Assembly (NCBI GenBank): GCA_025751475.1
Contig: JAOWLD010000001.1
Span: forward strand, 124,001-188,000
Length of the DNA: 64,000 nt
DNA from: Rhodobacteraceae bacterium XHP0102
GTDB taxonomy: Bacteria; Pseudomonadota; Alphaproteobacteria; Rhodobacterales; Rhodobacteraceae
Direction of reading: 5' to 3'
Below the pieces are notes generated by a model. It saw only the letters and a list, made by a program, of their open reading frames with translations. It was not told where the DNA came from and made no database searches. Of this stretch, positions 28,166 to 35,538 are shown in pieces (position 1 is the first letter of the stretch; every line of letters begins with the position of its first letter). A program made the position numbers and the translations under genes.

Positions 28166-28512
28166 TGGGGCCTCCATTGCTTGCGCCAAGTTGTGGCGGG
28201 TGGTGCTGCGATGCGGAATCGCGCGTTTGCTTTTGCAGCATTGAATATCCAAGGCCGCGCAACAATTCAAATAAAATTACAATTTTTTGGAAATAAAATG
28301 TCGCACCATGCGCTTTGATGGACGGGTGCCGCTTCGCCGCTTGCAATCCTGGGTTGCAGGGCATTTCTCAACGGCCTAATTTCATGCGACATAGTCCATC
28401 GCGGGTGGTGGCCCTGCGTATTCTGCGCCGCAGCGAATTGACAGAGACATAAAGTTTTCCATATACCTCATTTTGAGTAAGGATATTGCGAAAGACGAAT
28501 CTGGAGGGCCAA
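28166..28512. promoter_or_regulatory. Divergent ccr/ecm control region (347 bp)
   Basis: No credible gene. An AT-rich block (28261-28300) lies nearer ccr. Two perfect 8-bp inverted copies ATGTCGCA (28298-28305) and TGCGACAT (28385-28392), 79 bp apart, could be binding sites for a shared regulator or could form a loop. A weak ccr promoter (TTGAAT-17-TATTCA on the minus strand) and a good ecm promoter are present. Regulator unknown. Confidence 0.5.
28438..28467 (+). promoter_or_regulatory. Candidate ecm promoter
   Basis: Consensus TTGACA (28438-28443), 17-18 bp spacer and ATATAC/TATACC (28461-28467), about 45 bp before the ecm ATG. Confidence 0.55.
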
Positions 28513-30480
28513 ATGTCCGCATTGAACAAAGACAAGCCATGGTTGATCCGCACCTATGCGGGGCATTCCACTGCGCAAGCCTCCAATGCGCTGTATCGCA
28601 GCAATCTTGCCAAAGGGCAGACGGGCCTTTCTGTGGCCTTCGATTTGCCGACCCAGACAGGCTATGACAGCGACCATGTGCTGGCCCGCGGTGAAGTGGG
28701 CAAGGTTGGTGTGCCCGTCAGTCATTTGGGAGATATGCGGACCTTGTTCCAAGATATTCCGCTTGAACAGATGAACACCTCGATGACGATCAACGCGACA
28801 GCCCCGTGGCTTTTGGCGCTTTATATCGCGGTGGCCGAGGAACAGGGTGCCGATATCGCGGCCCTGCAAGGCACAGTGCAAAATGATCTTATCAAGGAAT
28901 ATCTGTCGCGCGGGACCTATATTTGCCCGCCTGCGCCTTCGCTGCGGATGATCGCGGATGTTGCGGAATATTGCTACACCCATGTGCCCAAATGGAATCC
29001 GATGAATGTCTGCTCCTATCACCTGCAAGAGGCAGGCGCCACACCCGAGCAGGAGTTGGCCTTTGCCCTTGCCACAGGGATTGCCGTTCTAGACGCGTTG
29101 AAGCCGCGCGTGGCGGCAGAAGATTTCCCTGCGCTTTGTGGGCGTATCTCGTTCTTTGTGAATGCGGGCATCCGTTTCGTGACGGAGATGTGCAAAATGC
29201 GCGCCTTTGTCGATCTTTGGGATGAAATCCTTGAACAACGCTACGGCGTATCGGATCCCAAATTCCGCCGCTTTCGCTACGGGGTGCAAGTTAATTCTTT
29301 GGGCCTGACCGAGCAGCAGCCAGAGAATAACGTCTATCGTATCTTGATCGAGATGTTGGCGGTGACGCTGTCCAAGCGCGCCCGCGCCCGCGCTGTGCAA
29401 CTTCCTGCATGGAACGAGGCGCTTGGGCTGCCACGTCCATGGGATCAGCAATGGTCGATGCGGATGCAGCAGATCATGGCCTATGAAACCGATCTGTTGG
29501 AATATGGCGATCTGTTTGATGGCAATCCCGTTGTGGATGCCAAGGTCGAGGAATTGAAAACGGGCGCGCGCGCTGAATTGGCCAATCTTGACTCTATGGG
29601 CGGTGCAATCATGGCGATTGATTACATGAAAGCGCGCTTGGTTGAGGCAAACGCAGACCGTGTGGGTGGGATCGAGCGCGGTGAAACCACCGTTGTGGGT
29701 GTGAACCGCTTTACCCAGTCCGAGCCTTCACCATTGGTTGATGAAGAGGGCGGCATCATGGTGGTTGATCCCGCCGTTGAAGCCGATCAAATCGCGCGGT
29801 TGAATGATTGGCGCAGCACCCGCGATGAGGCGGCTGTGAAAGCGGCGTTGACCCAGTTGCGCGCGGATGCTGCAGCGGGACGCAATATTATGCCCGCCTC
29901 TATTGCCGCTGCGAAATGCGGTGTGACCACTGGCGAATGGGCCGAAGTCATGCGTGCGGTGCACGGCCAATATCGTGGCCCAACGGGCGTTTCAAAATCC
30001 GTCTCGAATAAGACGGAAGGTCTTGAGGATATTCGCGCTGCGGTGGATGCGGTGAGTGATAAACTGGGCCGCCGCCTGAAATTTATGGTCGGTAAACCTG
30101 GGCTTGATGGTCATTCCAACGGGGCCGAACAAATCGCCTTCCGCGCAAGGGATTGTGGGATGGAGATCAGCTACGAAGGCATTCGTCTTACCCCTGAAGA
30201 GATTGTGACAGCCGCGCTTGCAGAAGACCCCCATGTGATTGGCTTGTCGATCCTGTCGGGAAGCCATGTGCCATTGGTCGAACAATTGATGGTGCGCTTG
30301 CAGGATGCGGGCCTTGGCCATCTGCCCGTGGTTGTGGGCGGCATTATTCCAGAAGCGGATGAAAAGCGCCTGCGCTCCATGGGTGTTGCGCGTGTTTATA
30401 CCCCGAAGGATTTTGAATTAAATCGTATCATGTTTGATATCGTGGCTTTGGTTGAACCGCGATCCGTGGCTGCGGAATAA
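28513..30480 (+). CDS. ecm: Ethylmalonyl-CoA mutase
   Basis: A 655-residue B12-dependent acyl-CoA mutase converting (2R)-ethylmalonyl-CoA to methylsuccinyl-CoA. The N-terminal catalytic barrel contains GQTGLSVAFDLPTQTGYDSDH and MNTSMTINATAPWLLALYI; the C-terminal cobalamin domain carries the DxHxxG base-off motif (GLDGHSNGAEQ, Asp532/His534), then LSGSH and VVGGIIP. Its divergence from methylmalonyl-CoA mutase and its pairing head-to-head with ccr make Ecm (formerly MeaA) the best call. GGAGGG precedes the ATG at 28513; an in-frame ATG at 28486 lacks one. Confidence 0.96.
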   Translation: MSALNKDKPWLIRTYAGHSTAQASNALYRSNLAKGQTGLSVAFDLPTQTGYDSDHVLARGEVGKVGVPVSHLGDMRTLFQDIPLEQMNTSMTINATAPWLLALYIAVAEEQGADIAALQGTVQNDLIKEYLSRGTYICPPAPSLRMIADVAEYCYTHVPKWNPMNVCSYHLQEAGATPEQELAFALATGIAVLDALKPRVAAEDFPALCGRISFFVNAGIRFVTEMCKMRAFVDLWDEILEQRYGVSDPKFRRFRYGVQVNSLGLTEQQPENNVYRILIEMLAVTLSKRARARAVQLPAWNEALGLPRPWDQQWSMRMQQIMAYETDLLEYGDLFDGNPVVDAKVEELKTGARAELANLDSMGGAIMAIDYMKARLVEANADRVGGIERGETTVVGVNRFTQSEPSPLVDEEGGIMVVDPAVEADQIARLNDWRSTRDEAAVKAALTQLRADAAAGRNIMPASIAAAKCGVTTGEWAEVMRAVHGQYRGPTGVSKSVSNKTEGLEDIRAAVDAVSDKLGRRLKFMVGKPGLDGHSNGAEQIAFRARDCGMEISYEGIRLTPEEIVTAALAEDPHVIGLSILSGSHVPLVEQLMVRLQDAGLGHLPVVVGGIIPEADEKRLRSMGVARVYTPKDFELNRIMFDIVALVEPRSVAAE

Positions 30481-30593
30481 AAAATATCAAGGTTTCGGAA
30501 TATATATAAACGCCAATTTTCTATTATTGCTATTTCTTTATTTCAGGCGTAATTGTCGTGCCAGTTTGAAATTCCAAACGGGTTGGAGGCATT

Positions 30594-30902
30594 ATGTCTA
30601 TTGATCTTTCTTCCATGTCGAAAGATGAGCTTGTTGCGCTACAAAAAGAAGTAACTGTGGCAATTAAAGATTTTGATAAACGCAAAAAGAAAGAAGCCCT
30701 GATTGCCGCTCAAAAAGCTGCTCAGGAATTTGGTTTTAGCCTTGAGGAAGTTTTGGGGGGGCGTAAAGCGGGCGCGAAAGTTGCGCCGAAATACCGCAAC
30801 CCAAGCAATCCAGAACAAACGTGGACAGGCCGTGGCCGTAAACCCCTTTGGGTTGTTCAGGCGCTGGACTCTGGCAAATCTCTGGATGATTTGACGATCT
30901 AA
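30594..30902 (+). CDS. H-NS family nucleoid-associated protein (HvrA-like)
   Basis: A 102-residue protein: N-terminal coiled-coil oligomerisation part (LSSMSKDELVALQKEVTVAIKDFDKRKKKEALIAAQKAAQEFG), short linker, and the C-terminal H-NS DNA-binding motif (KYRNPSNPEQTWTGRGRKPLWV, about 67-88) with the TWTGRGRKPxW core. In Rhodobacter the homologue HvrA modulates photosynthesis and nitrogen genes; here it is expected to bind curved AT-rich DNA. GGAGG precedes the ATG. Its own upstream region (30481-30560) is strikingly AT-rich, which would suit autoregulation. Flanked by ecm upstream and a terminator downstream. Confidence 0.93.
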   Translation: MSIDLSSMSKDELVALQKEVTVAIKDFDKRKKKEALIAAQKAAQEFGFSLEEVLGGRKAGAKVAPKYRNPSNPEQTWTGRGRKPLWVVQALDSGKSLDDLTI

Positions 30903-30910
30903 AATGAATA

Positions 30911-30940
30911 AAGCCGCCCGAAAGGGGCGGCTTTTTCCTT
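30911..30940 (+). terminator. Intrinsic terminator of the H-NS-like gene
   Basis: Stem AAGCCGCCC/GGGCGGCTT (30911-30919 and 30925-30933) with T-run reaching the stop codon of the convergent decarboxylase. Confidence 0.88.
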
Positions 30941-32124
30941 TAAATTGCAATCACATCCAAAGGTGGAAATCCGTTAAACCCCACGGATGCGTAAGTCGAT
31001 GTATAAGCCCCGCAGCTGCGGATGATGATCTTATCTCCGCCTTTCAGGCCAAGAGGCAATTGCACGGGCCGCTTTTCATAAAGCACATCTGCGCTGTCAC
31101 AAGATGGGCCTGCAAGAATGCAGGGGCCAGTGACTTCGTGATCCCGCTCAGTGATGAATTGATAGCGGATTGCCTCATCCATGGTTTCCGCAAGGCCTGA
31201 GAATTTGCCAATGTCGAGATAAACCCAACGGCAAAGGTCATCATTGGATTTCTTCGACACCAAGAGAACCTCAGCGGCGATCATACCTGCCTCCCCAACC
31301 AAGCCCCGGCCAGGTTCCGCCATGATGCGGGTCACATTGCCAAATTTGGCACGCACCTGATCCATAACTGTGCGGGCGTAGGCGGTGGGGTGAGGAATAT
31401 CTTCACCATAAAAGGCGGGGAAGCCACCGCCGATATTGAGCAGGCTTAGATCATGGCCTGCGGCGCGAGCCGCGTGCCAGACTGCCGCGATTTGATCCAA
31501 TGTGTCGCCCCACATCATCGGGTCACGGGTTTGGCTGCCGACATGGAAGGACAGACCCACAGGATCAAGCCCCAAGCCACGGGCGTGGTCGATCAAACCC
31601 AAAACCGTCTCGCGGCTTGTGCCGAATTTGCGTGTCAACGGCCAGTCTGCACCTGAGGCTTCGACAATCACGCGGATATAGACCTGTGCATTCGGGGCAT
31701 GGGCGGCGATTTTATCCAATTCTTCCACTGCATCGGCCGCGAAAAGCGTGATGCCTTGTGCGTGGGCATAGGCAATATCGGCAGGGCGCTTGATTGTGTT
31801 GCCATAAGAGATATGCGCAGGCCGCGCGCCATGGGCCAAGCAGGCCTCAATCTCGGCGCGGGAGGCGGCATCGAAATGCGCACCAAGCGCCACCAGACGC
31901 GCCAGAATTTCAGGCGCGGGGTTGGCTTTGACCGCGTAATGAATATCCGCATGGCCCAAACCCGCTTTGAGCGCATGATACTGCGCTTCGATCCGCTCCA
32001 GATCCAAAACAAGGGTCGGGCGATCAAAATTGGTGCTGCGGATATAGCCCAAGAGACGGGCATCGGGATCAATGGGTTGAGAAATAGCTTCGCAAACCGA
32101 AGGCTCGGCAAAAGTAGCGTTCAT
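30940..32124 (-). CDS. Ornithine (or lysine/ornithine) decarboxylase, alanine-racemase fold
   Basis: A 394-residue group IV PLP decarboxylase producing putrescine (or cadaverine). PLP lysine Lys66 in IHYAVKANPAPEIL; HVGSQ (194-198); glycine-rich PLP phosphate loop NIGGGFP; EPGRGLVGEAG; and the catalytic Cys342-Asp343 in GPSCDSADVLYE with the dimer-partner Tyr in CGAYTSTYASVGFNGF. This is the eukaryote-like ODC of alphaproteobacteria. The start at 32124 is set by GGAG with 6-nt spacing. It is preceded by a structured 5' leader (speF-like). Ornithine preference is likely but lysine cannot be excluded. Confidence 0.92.
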   Translation of the reverse strand: MNATFAEPSVCEAISQPIDPDARLLGYIRSTNFDRPTLVLDLERIEAQYHALKAGLGHADIHYAVKANPAPEILARLVALGAHFDAASRAEIEACLAHGARPAHISYGNTIKRPADIAYAHAQGITLFAADAVEELDKIAAHAPNAQVYIRVIVEASGADWPLTRKFGTSRETVLGLIDHARGLGLDPVGLSFHVGSQTRDPMMWGDTLDQIAAVWHAARAAGHDLSLLNIGGGFPAFYGEDIPHPTAYARTVMDQVRAKFGNVTRIMAEPGRGLVGEAGMIAAEVLLVSKKSNDDLCRWVYLDIGKFSGLAETMDEAIRYQFITERDHEVTGPCILAGPSCDSADVLYEKRPVQLPLGLKGGDKIIIRSCGAYTSTYASVGFNGFPPLDVIAI

Positions 32125-32280
32125 GTGCATCTCCAATAGACATGGGACCCATCTGGGCCAGACGTTCCAAGGGAGACGTTACCGTCGCTACATTAACCGC
32201 GTGGGTGCTAGGCCCACCTCGCCAGAGGCGCGTGCGTTGGCGTCTGTGCGCGGGCGTTTGCATCACTTGCGATGAAATAG
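32125..32280 (-). ncRNA. Structured 5' leader of the ornithine decarboxylase gene (probable speF motif)
   Basis: About 155 nt of non-coding leader read on the minus strand. It has successive hairpins: GTGGG-N7-CCCAC (32201-32217), GACG-ttac-CGTC (32175-32186) and ATGGG-a-CCCAT (32142-32152), the last close to the ribosome site. The upstream part contains a GC-rich block with the repeated ACGCC...CGCAC theme. An RNA motif named speF is known upstream of alphaproteobacterial ornithine decarboxylase genes; gene identity, distance and structure fit. Assignment is by context, not by a covariance-model match. Confidence 0.55.
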
Positions 32281-32304
32281 CAAGAGAATTTTTTGCAGCC
32301 CCTC

Positions 32305-33153
32305 TCACAAACCATGGCTGCGGTCATAGCCATTGGCGGGGCGGGGGATGAAATCGGCGGTCAAGTCGCTGTCGAACACCTCCACCAACATCGGGTGGCA
32401 GGTGGCGCTGTCCGAGGAATGTTCCGCCCCGCAATCGCCGCCGGGGCAGGCGGATAAGGCACCAAGCAGGTCCATTTCCGCAAGGAAATCGAGATGATCC
32501 CCCGCCCGCGCAGGTGTGGCCTTCATGAAATACTGGCCCGTGTCACGGGTAAACCCTGTGCACATAAACACGTTCAGCACATCATGCACCGCCATCTCAG
32601 CCTCGGCCAAGGACAGGCCCGTATGTGCGGCCAATGCGCGGGTCAGGTTGGAATGGCAGCAATGGTGATACTGCCCCCCAGACAGCAGGTTATGCGTATA
32701 GGGATCACAGCGCGTGCCGATCACATCATGCACCGCGCCGCCAAAGGCATCACGCCCATACCATGCCAAACTGTCCTCTAGGATCAGGGCCATGGCGCGC
32801 AGATGCGGCAGGTTGGAATAAAGCGTGTGGCCCGTGCTGACATGGCTGCCATGGATGGCGCGGGTTTTGCCTGAAAAGAACCGCTCGGACAGATCATGGG
32901 CGTTCCACAGGTTCAAATCCCCCACCTGCGCCCCTTGGGGCAGGGAGATGCGGAAGGATTGCCCCGCCTTCACCTCGAAACAGGCCGCTTCGCGCGGGGG
33001 GATCACCACCTCGGCCGTTTTGCGCCATTCGCGGCGCGCGCGGGCCATGCGGGCAGGGTCGGGCGCGGGCAGGCTGGCGGTGGGATAGCAGATCACAGGC
33101 GCCACCGCGCGGCGCGCCTCGGCATCCTGTGGCGCCTTGATATGGTCTGTCAT
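32305..33153 (-). CDS. DUF1989 (urea carboxylase-associated family) protein
   Basis: A 282-residue soluble protein. The DUF1989 core is evident: EVVIPPREAACFEVKAGQSFRI, QVGDLNLWNAHD, SHVSTGHTLYSNLP, DVIGTRCDPYTHNLLSGGQYHHCCHSNLTRAL, and the Cys/His-rich CPGGDCGAEHSS near the C-terminus, which may bind metal. Family members UAAP1/UAAP2 form heteromeric carboxyguanidine deiminases in guanidine/urea catabolism, but those come as adjacent pairs with a carboxylase; here it is single and followed by the ornithine decarboxylase leader. Function therefore open; an amidine- or guanidine-linked role would fit the arginine/polyamine neighbour. G+C is visibly high. Confidence 0.8.
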   Translation of the reverse strand: MTDHIKAPQDAEARRAVAPVICYPTASLPAPDPARMARARREWRKTAEVVIPPREAACFEVKAGQSFRISLPQGAQVGDLNLWNAHDLSERFFSGKTRAIHGSHVSTGHTLYSNLPHLRAMALILEDSLAWYGRDAFGGAVHDVIGTRCDPYTHNLLSGGQYHHCCHSNLTRALAAHTGLSLAEAEMAVHDVLNVFMCTGFTRDTGQYFMKATPARAGDHLDFLAEMDLLGALSACPGGDCGAEHSSDSATCHPMLVEVFDSDLTADFIPRPANGYDRSHGL

Positions 33154-33216
33154 AATGCGCCCTCCCGCATGGGTTTTGACCCGTTCTAGCGGGAAGGCAG
33201 GTGTCAGGCCAAGGGA

Positions 33217-33426
33217 TTAATACAGACGATACCCCTCAGCCCCCGCAGGGGTCGGCCCGTGCGGGGTGTAATAGCCAAACATCCCCTCAAGATCAGGGTC
33301 ATCAAGGCTAGGCGGTTTCTCGTTACGGGACGCGATACGGGTGGAGTTACGGGTCTTGTTACGGGTCTTGTTACGGGGCACAGGATAGGCAAATGCCCAA
33401 AACAGGTCTTGCAACATATGGATCAT
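33217..33426 (-). CDS. Small hypothetical protein with tetrapeptide repeats
   Basis: A possible 69-residue protein (starts MIHMLQDLFWAFAYPVP). The middle has a four-residue periodicity, RNKT-RNKT-RNST-RIAS-RNEK, encoded by five 12-bp DNA repeats, and the end reads DLEGMFGYYTPHGPTPAGAEGYRLY. Composition and codon choice outside the repeat look protein-like, but the ribosome site is weak and I recognise no family. It lies in a 386-bp gap between DUF1989 and the HAD gene. It could be non-coding. Confidence 0.35.
   Translation of the reverse strand: MIHMLQDLFWAFAYPVPRNKTRNKTRNSTRIASRNEKPPSLDDPDLEGMFGYYTPHGPTPAGAEGYRLY
33321..33378. repeat. Five 12-bp tandem repeats (TACGGG core)
   Basis: TACGGG occurs at 33324, 33336, 33348, 33360 and 33372, an exact 12-bp period. 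The last three copies are nearly identical (GTTACGGGTCTT), the first two more diverged. On the minus strand they code for an R-N-x-T-like repeat. Confidence 0.85.
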
Positions 33427-33539
33427 CTTTTCGCCCTTTCACGAGGCAGAGGTGATCCTCCCTATGAGGGTAGTTATAGCATGAAAATTGCATATGATAT
33501 ATAAAAATTATTTCAAATATAGGATTCGAGGATGGTGTG

Positions 33540-34388
33540 ATGTCTAAACCTAAAAAACTCATCAAGGCTGCAATTATCTACGACTTTGACGGCACCCTTG
33601 CGAAAGGCAATATGCAGGAGCCTAGCTTCATTCGTTCAATGGGAATGACGGGAGATGATTTTTGGAAAGAGGTCAAAAAGCGCACACAACACGAAGATGC
33701 AGATGAAACTCTGATGTATATGTATCTTATGCTGGAACTGGCGCAGAAGAAGGGCGAACGGTTTACAAAAGAGTATCTTCAAAATCACGGCAAAGATATG
33801 ACCTTGTTTGCAGGGCTGCACAACGGCGAGTGGTTCGAAAGAATTAACGATTTCGCGCGGCAGCATGGCATAGCCTTGGAGCACTATATCATTTCTGTTG
33901 GCTTAGAAGAGATGATCTCTGGTCAAGAGATAAAAAAGAATTTTAAGAAAGTATACGCATCGAAATTTCTATACCAGCCGGAGGAGCAGGGTGTTGCTAT
34001 TGGGCCAGCAGTCGGCATCAATTATACAACGAAGACCCAATATTTATTTCGGATAAATAAGGGCATAGAAAACCATTACGAAAATAAAAAGATCAATAAA
34101 TATATCCCTGAAGGGGAGAGGGAAATCCCTTTCGAGAGGATGATTTTTGTGGGTGATGGAGATTCAGATATTCCAACCATGAAAATGCTTACTTATAAAG
34201 GCGGCACTTCTATTGCGGTTTATGATCCTGAAAGGACTGAACGCGATTTACATAAAATCCACAGCCTTATTTCAGATTCCAGAGTGGATTTTACTGCGCC
34301 AGCAGACTATTCTGAGAATTCTCGGCTAGACATAACAGTCAAAGGCATTGTTGGAAGAATGGCGAGAAAAAGCCGACATCATTTGTGA
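33540..34388 (+). CDS. HAD-superfamily hydrolase, AT-rich, possibly acquired
   Basis: About 282 residues. HAD motif I is clear: IIYDFDGTLAKGN (nucleophile Asp15, acid Asp17). Motif IV follows late: MIFVGDGDSDIPTMKM, then a GGTSIAVYDPE segment. The region between is a helical cap of 100-150 residues (TQHEDADETLMYMYLMLELAQKKGERF). The fold implies a phosphatase or phosphotransferase; the substrate is unknown. The gene is clearly richer in A+T and in ATA, AAA, TTT and AGA-type codons than its neighbours, as is the 100 bp before it, which points to horizontal transfer. GAGG is 8 nt before the ATG; a GTG one codon upstream is also possible. Confidence 0.8.
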   Translation: MSKPKKLIKAAIIYDFDGTLAKGNMQEPSFIRSMGMTGDDFWKEVKKRTQHEDADETLMYMYLMLELAQKKGERFTKEYLQNHGKDMTLFAGLHNGEWFERINDFARQHGIALEHYIISVGLEEMISGQEIKKNFKKVYASKFLYQPEEQGVAIGPAVGINYTTKTQYLFRINKGIENHYENKKINKYIPEGEREIPFERMIFVGDGDSDIPTMKMLTYKGGTSIAVYDPERTERDLHKIHSLISDSRVDFTAPADYSENSRLDITVKGIVGRMARKSRHHL

Positions 34389-34412
34389 TGATGGCAGGAA
34401 ACGTTAGTTGCT

Positions 34413-34441
34413 AAAAGGGGCCTTTCGGCCCCTTTTCTTTT
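34413..34441 (+). terminator. Intrinsic terminator between the HAD gene and sdhB
   Basis: Perfect 10-bp stem AAAAGGGGCC/GGCCCCTTTT (34413-34422 and 34427-34436) with a TTTC loop and T-rich tail. Being symmetric it may also serve the convergent sdh operon. Confidence 0.88.
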
Positions 34442-34445
34442 CCTC

Positions 34446-35225
34446 TCACAACTGCCGTTCCACCATCATCTTCTTGATATTGGCGATGGCCTTGGCGGGG
34501 TTTAGGCCCTTGGGGCAGGTTTTGGTGCAGTTCATGATCGTGTGGCAACGATAGAGTTTGAACGGGTCTTCCAACTCGTCCAGACGCTCGCCCGTGGCCT
34601 CGTCACGGCTGTCGATGATCCACCGATAGGCGTGCAGAAGTGCGGCTGGCCCAAGATAGCGGTCGCCGTTCCACCAATAGCTGGGGCAGGAGGTGGAGCA
34701 GGAGGCGCACATCACGCATTCATAAAGCCCGTCCAATTTCTTGCGGTCTTCGATGGATTGGCGCCATTCCTTTTCGGGGCGCTGCGTTTTCGTCTCAAGC
34801 CATGGCATGATCGAGGCGTGCTGCGCGTAGAAATGGGTCAGGTCGGGGATCAAATCCTTGACCACGGGCATATGGGGCAGCGGATAGATTTTCACATCGC
34901 CCTTGATCTCATCCATGCCATAGATACAGGCCAGCGTGTTGATCCCGTCAATATTCATCGCGCAAGAGCCACAAATCCCCTCGCGGCAAGAGCGGCGGAA
35001 GGTAAGCGTTGGGTCGATCTCGTTCTTGATTTTGATCAGCGCGTCCAAGACCATCGGCCCGCAGCTGTCCATATCCACCCAATAGGTATCGACACGGGGG
35101 TTTTGCCCGTCATCGGGGTTCCAGCGGTAAATCTGGAATTTGCGCAGGTTCGTGGCCCCCTCGGGCTTGGGCCAGGTTTTGCCCGTTGTGATCTGCGAAT
35201 TCTTTGGAAGGGTGAGTTCTACCAT
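34446..35225 (-). CDS. sdhB: Succinate dehydrogenase iron-sulfur subunit
   Basis: A 259-residue electron-transfer subunit of complex II. Three cluster sites are visible in order: [2Fe-2S] [15 protein letters not shown]...C (about 78-98), [4Fe-4S] [16 protein letters not shown], and [3Fe-4S] [21 protein letters not shown]. It passes electrons from SdhA flavin to the quinone site formed with SdhCD. GGAGA precedes the ATG. Last gene of the sdh operon; in most relatives it follows sdhA closely, while here two extra genes intervene. Confidence 0.98.
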   Translation of the reverse strand: MVELTLPKNSQITTGKTWPKPEGATNLRKFQIYRWNPDDGQNPRVDTYWVDMDSCGPMVLDALIKIKNEIDPTLTFRRSCREGICGSCAMNIDGINTLACIYGMDEIKGDVKIYPLPHMPVVKDLIPDLTHFYAQHASIMPWLETKTQRPEKEWRQSIEDRKKLDGLYECVMCASCSTSCPSYWWNGDRYLGPAALLHAYRWIIDSRDEATGERLDELEDPFKLYRCHTIMNCTKTCPKGLNPAKAIANIKKMMVERQL

Positions 35226-35238
35226 GGTCGTCTCCGTC

Positions 35239-35538
35239 TCACTGGCTGCCCGTTTCGGGGTAGAGGGGTGTTTCGGGCGCTTGGCCCGTCAATCTGGTCA
35301 CGCAGGTGGTATAGACATCTTCGGGGTCGCGCCCTGCAAGGTAATCCGAGGAAAGGCCGATTTGCACACCCGCAGATGTGCCGCCCGTGCCAACACCCAC
35401 GGATATTTGGGTTTGCGGCCCTGTGGCGGCATCGGCGCGTTGGCGGCATTGCGCCTCGGCCTGCGCCATCGTGGGGGGCTTGGGCGGGCCGCAAGCCACC
35501 AGAAGCGCCAGAGCGATCAAGGGCAGGGCGCGCATCAT
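35239..35538 (-). CDS. Small lipoprotein in the sdh operon
   Basis: A 99-residue predicted lipoprotein: Lys/Arg-poor n-region MMRALP, hydrophobic stretch LIALAL, lipobox LVAC with Cys16 as lipidation site, then a Pro-rich linker (GPPKPPT), an Ala/Gln helix and a Gly-rich part ([24 protein letters not shown]) with two more Cys (RQR context and TTCVTRL) that could form a disulfide. Function unknown; a short conserved ORF at this place between sdhA and sdhB is common in Rhodobacteraceae. Its ATG overlaps the sulfotransferase stop (ATGA), and GGAG precedes it. Confidence 0.75.
   Translation of the reverse strand: MMRALPLIALALLVACGPPKPPTMAQAEAQCRQRADAATGPQTQISVGVGTGGTSAGVQIGLSSDYLAGRDPEDVYTTCVTRLTGQAPETPLYPETGSQ

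Noticed and set aside
32910-32920. GGTTCAAATCC, resembling a tRNA T-arm
   Set aside because: No acceptor stem, anticodon arm or CCA context around it; it lies within the DUF1989 coding sequence.
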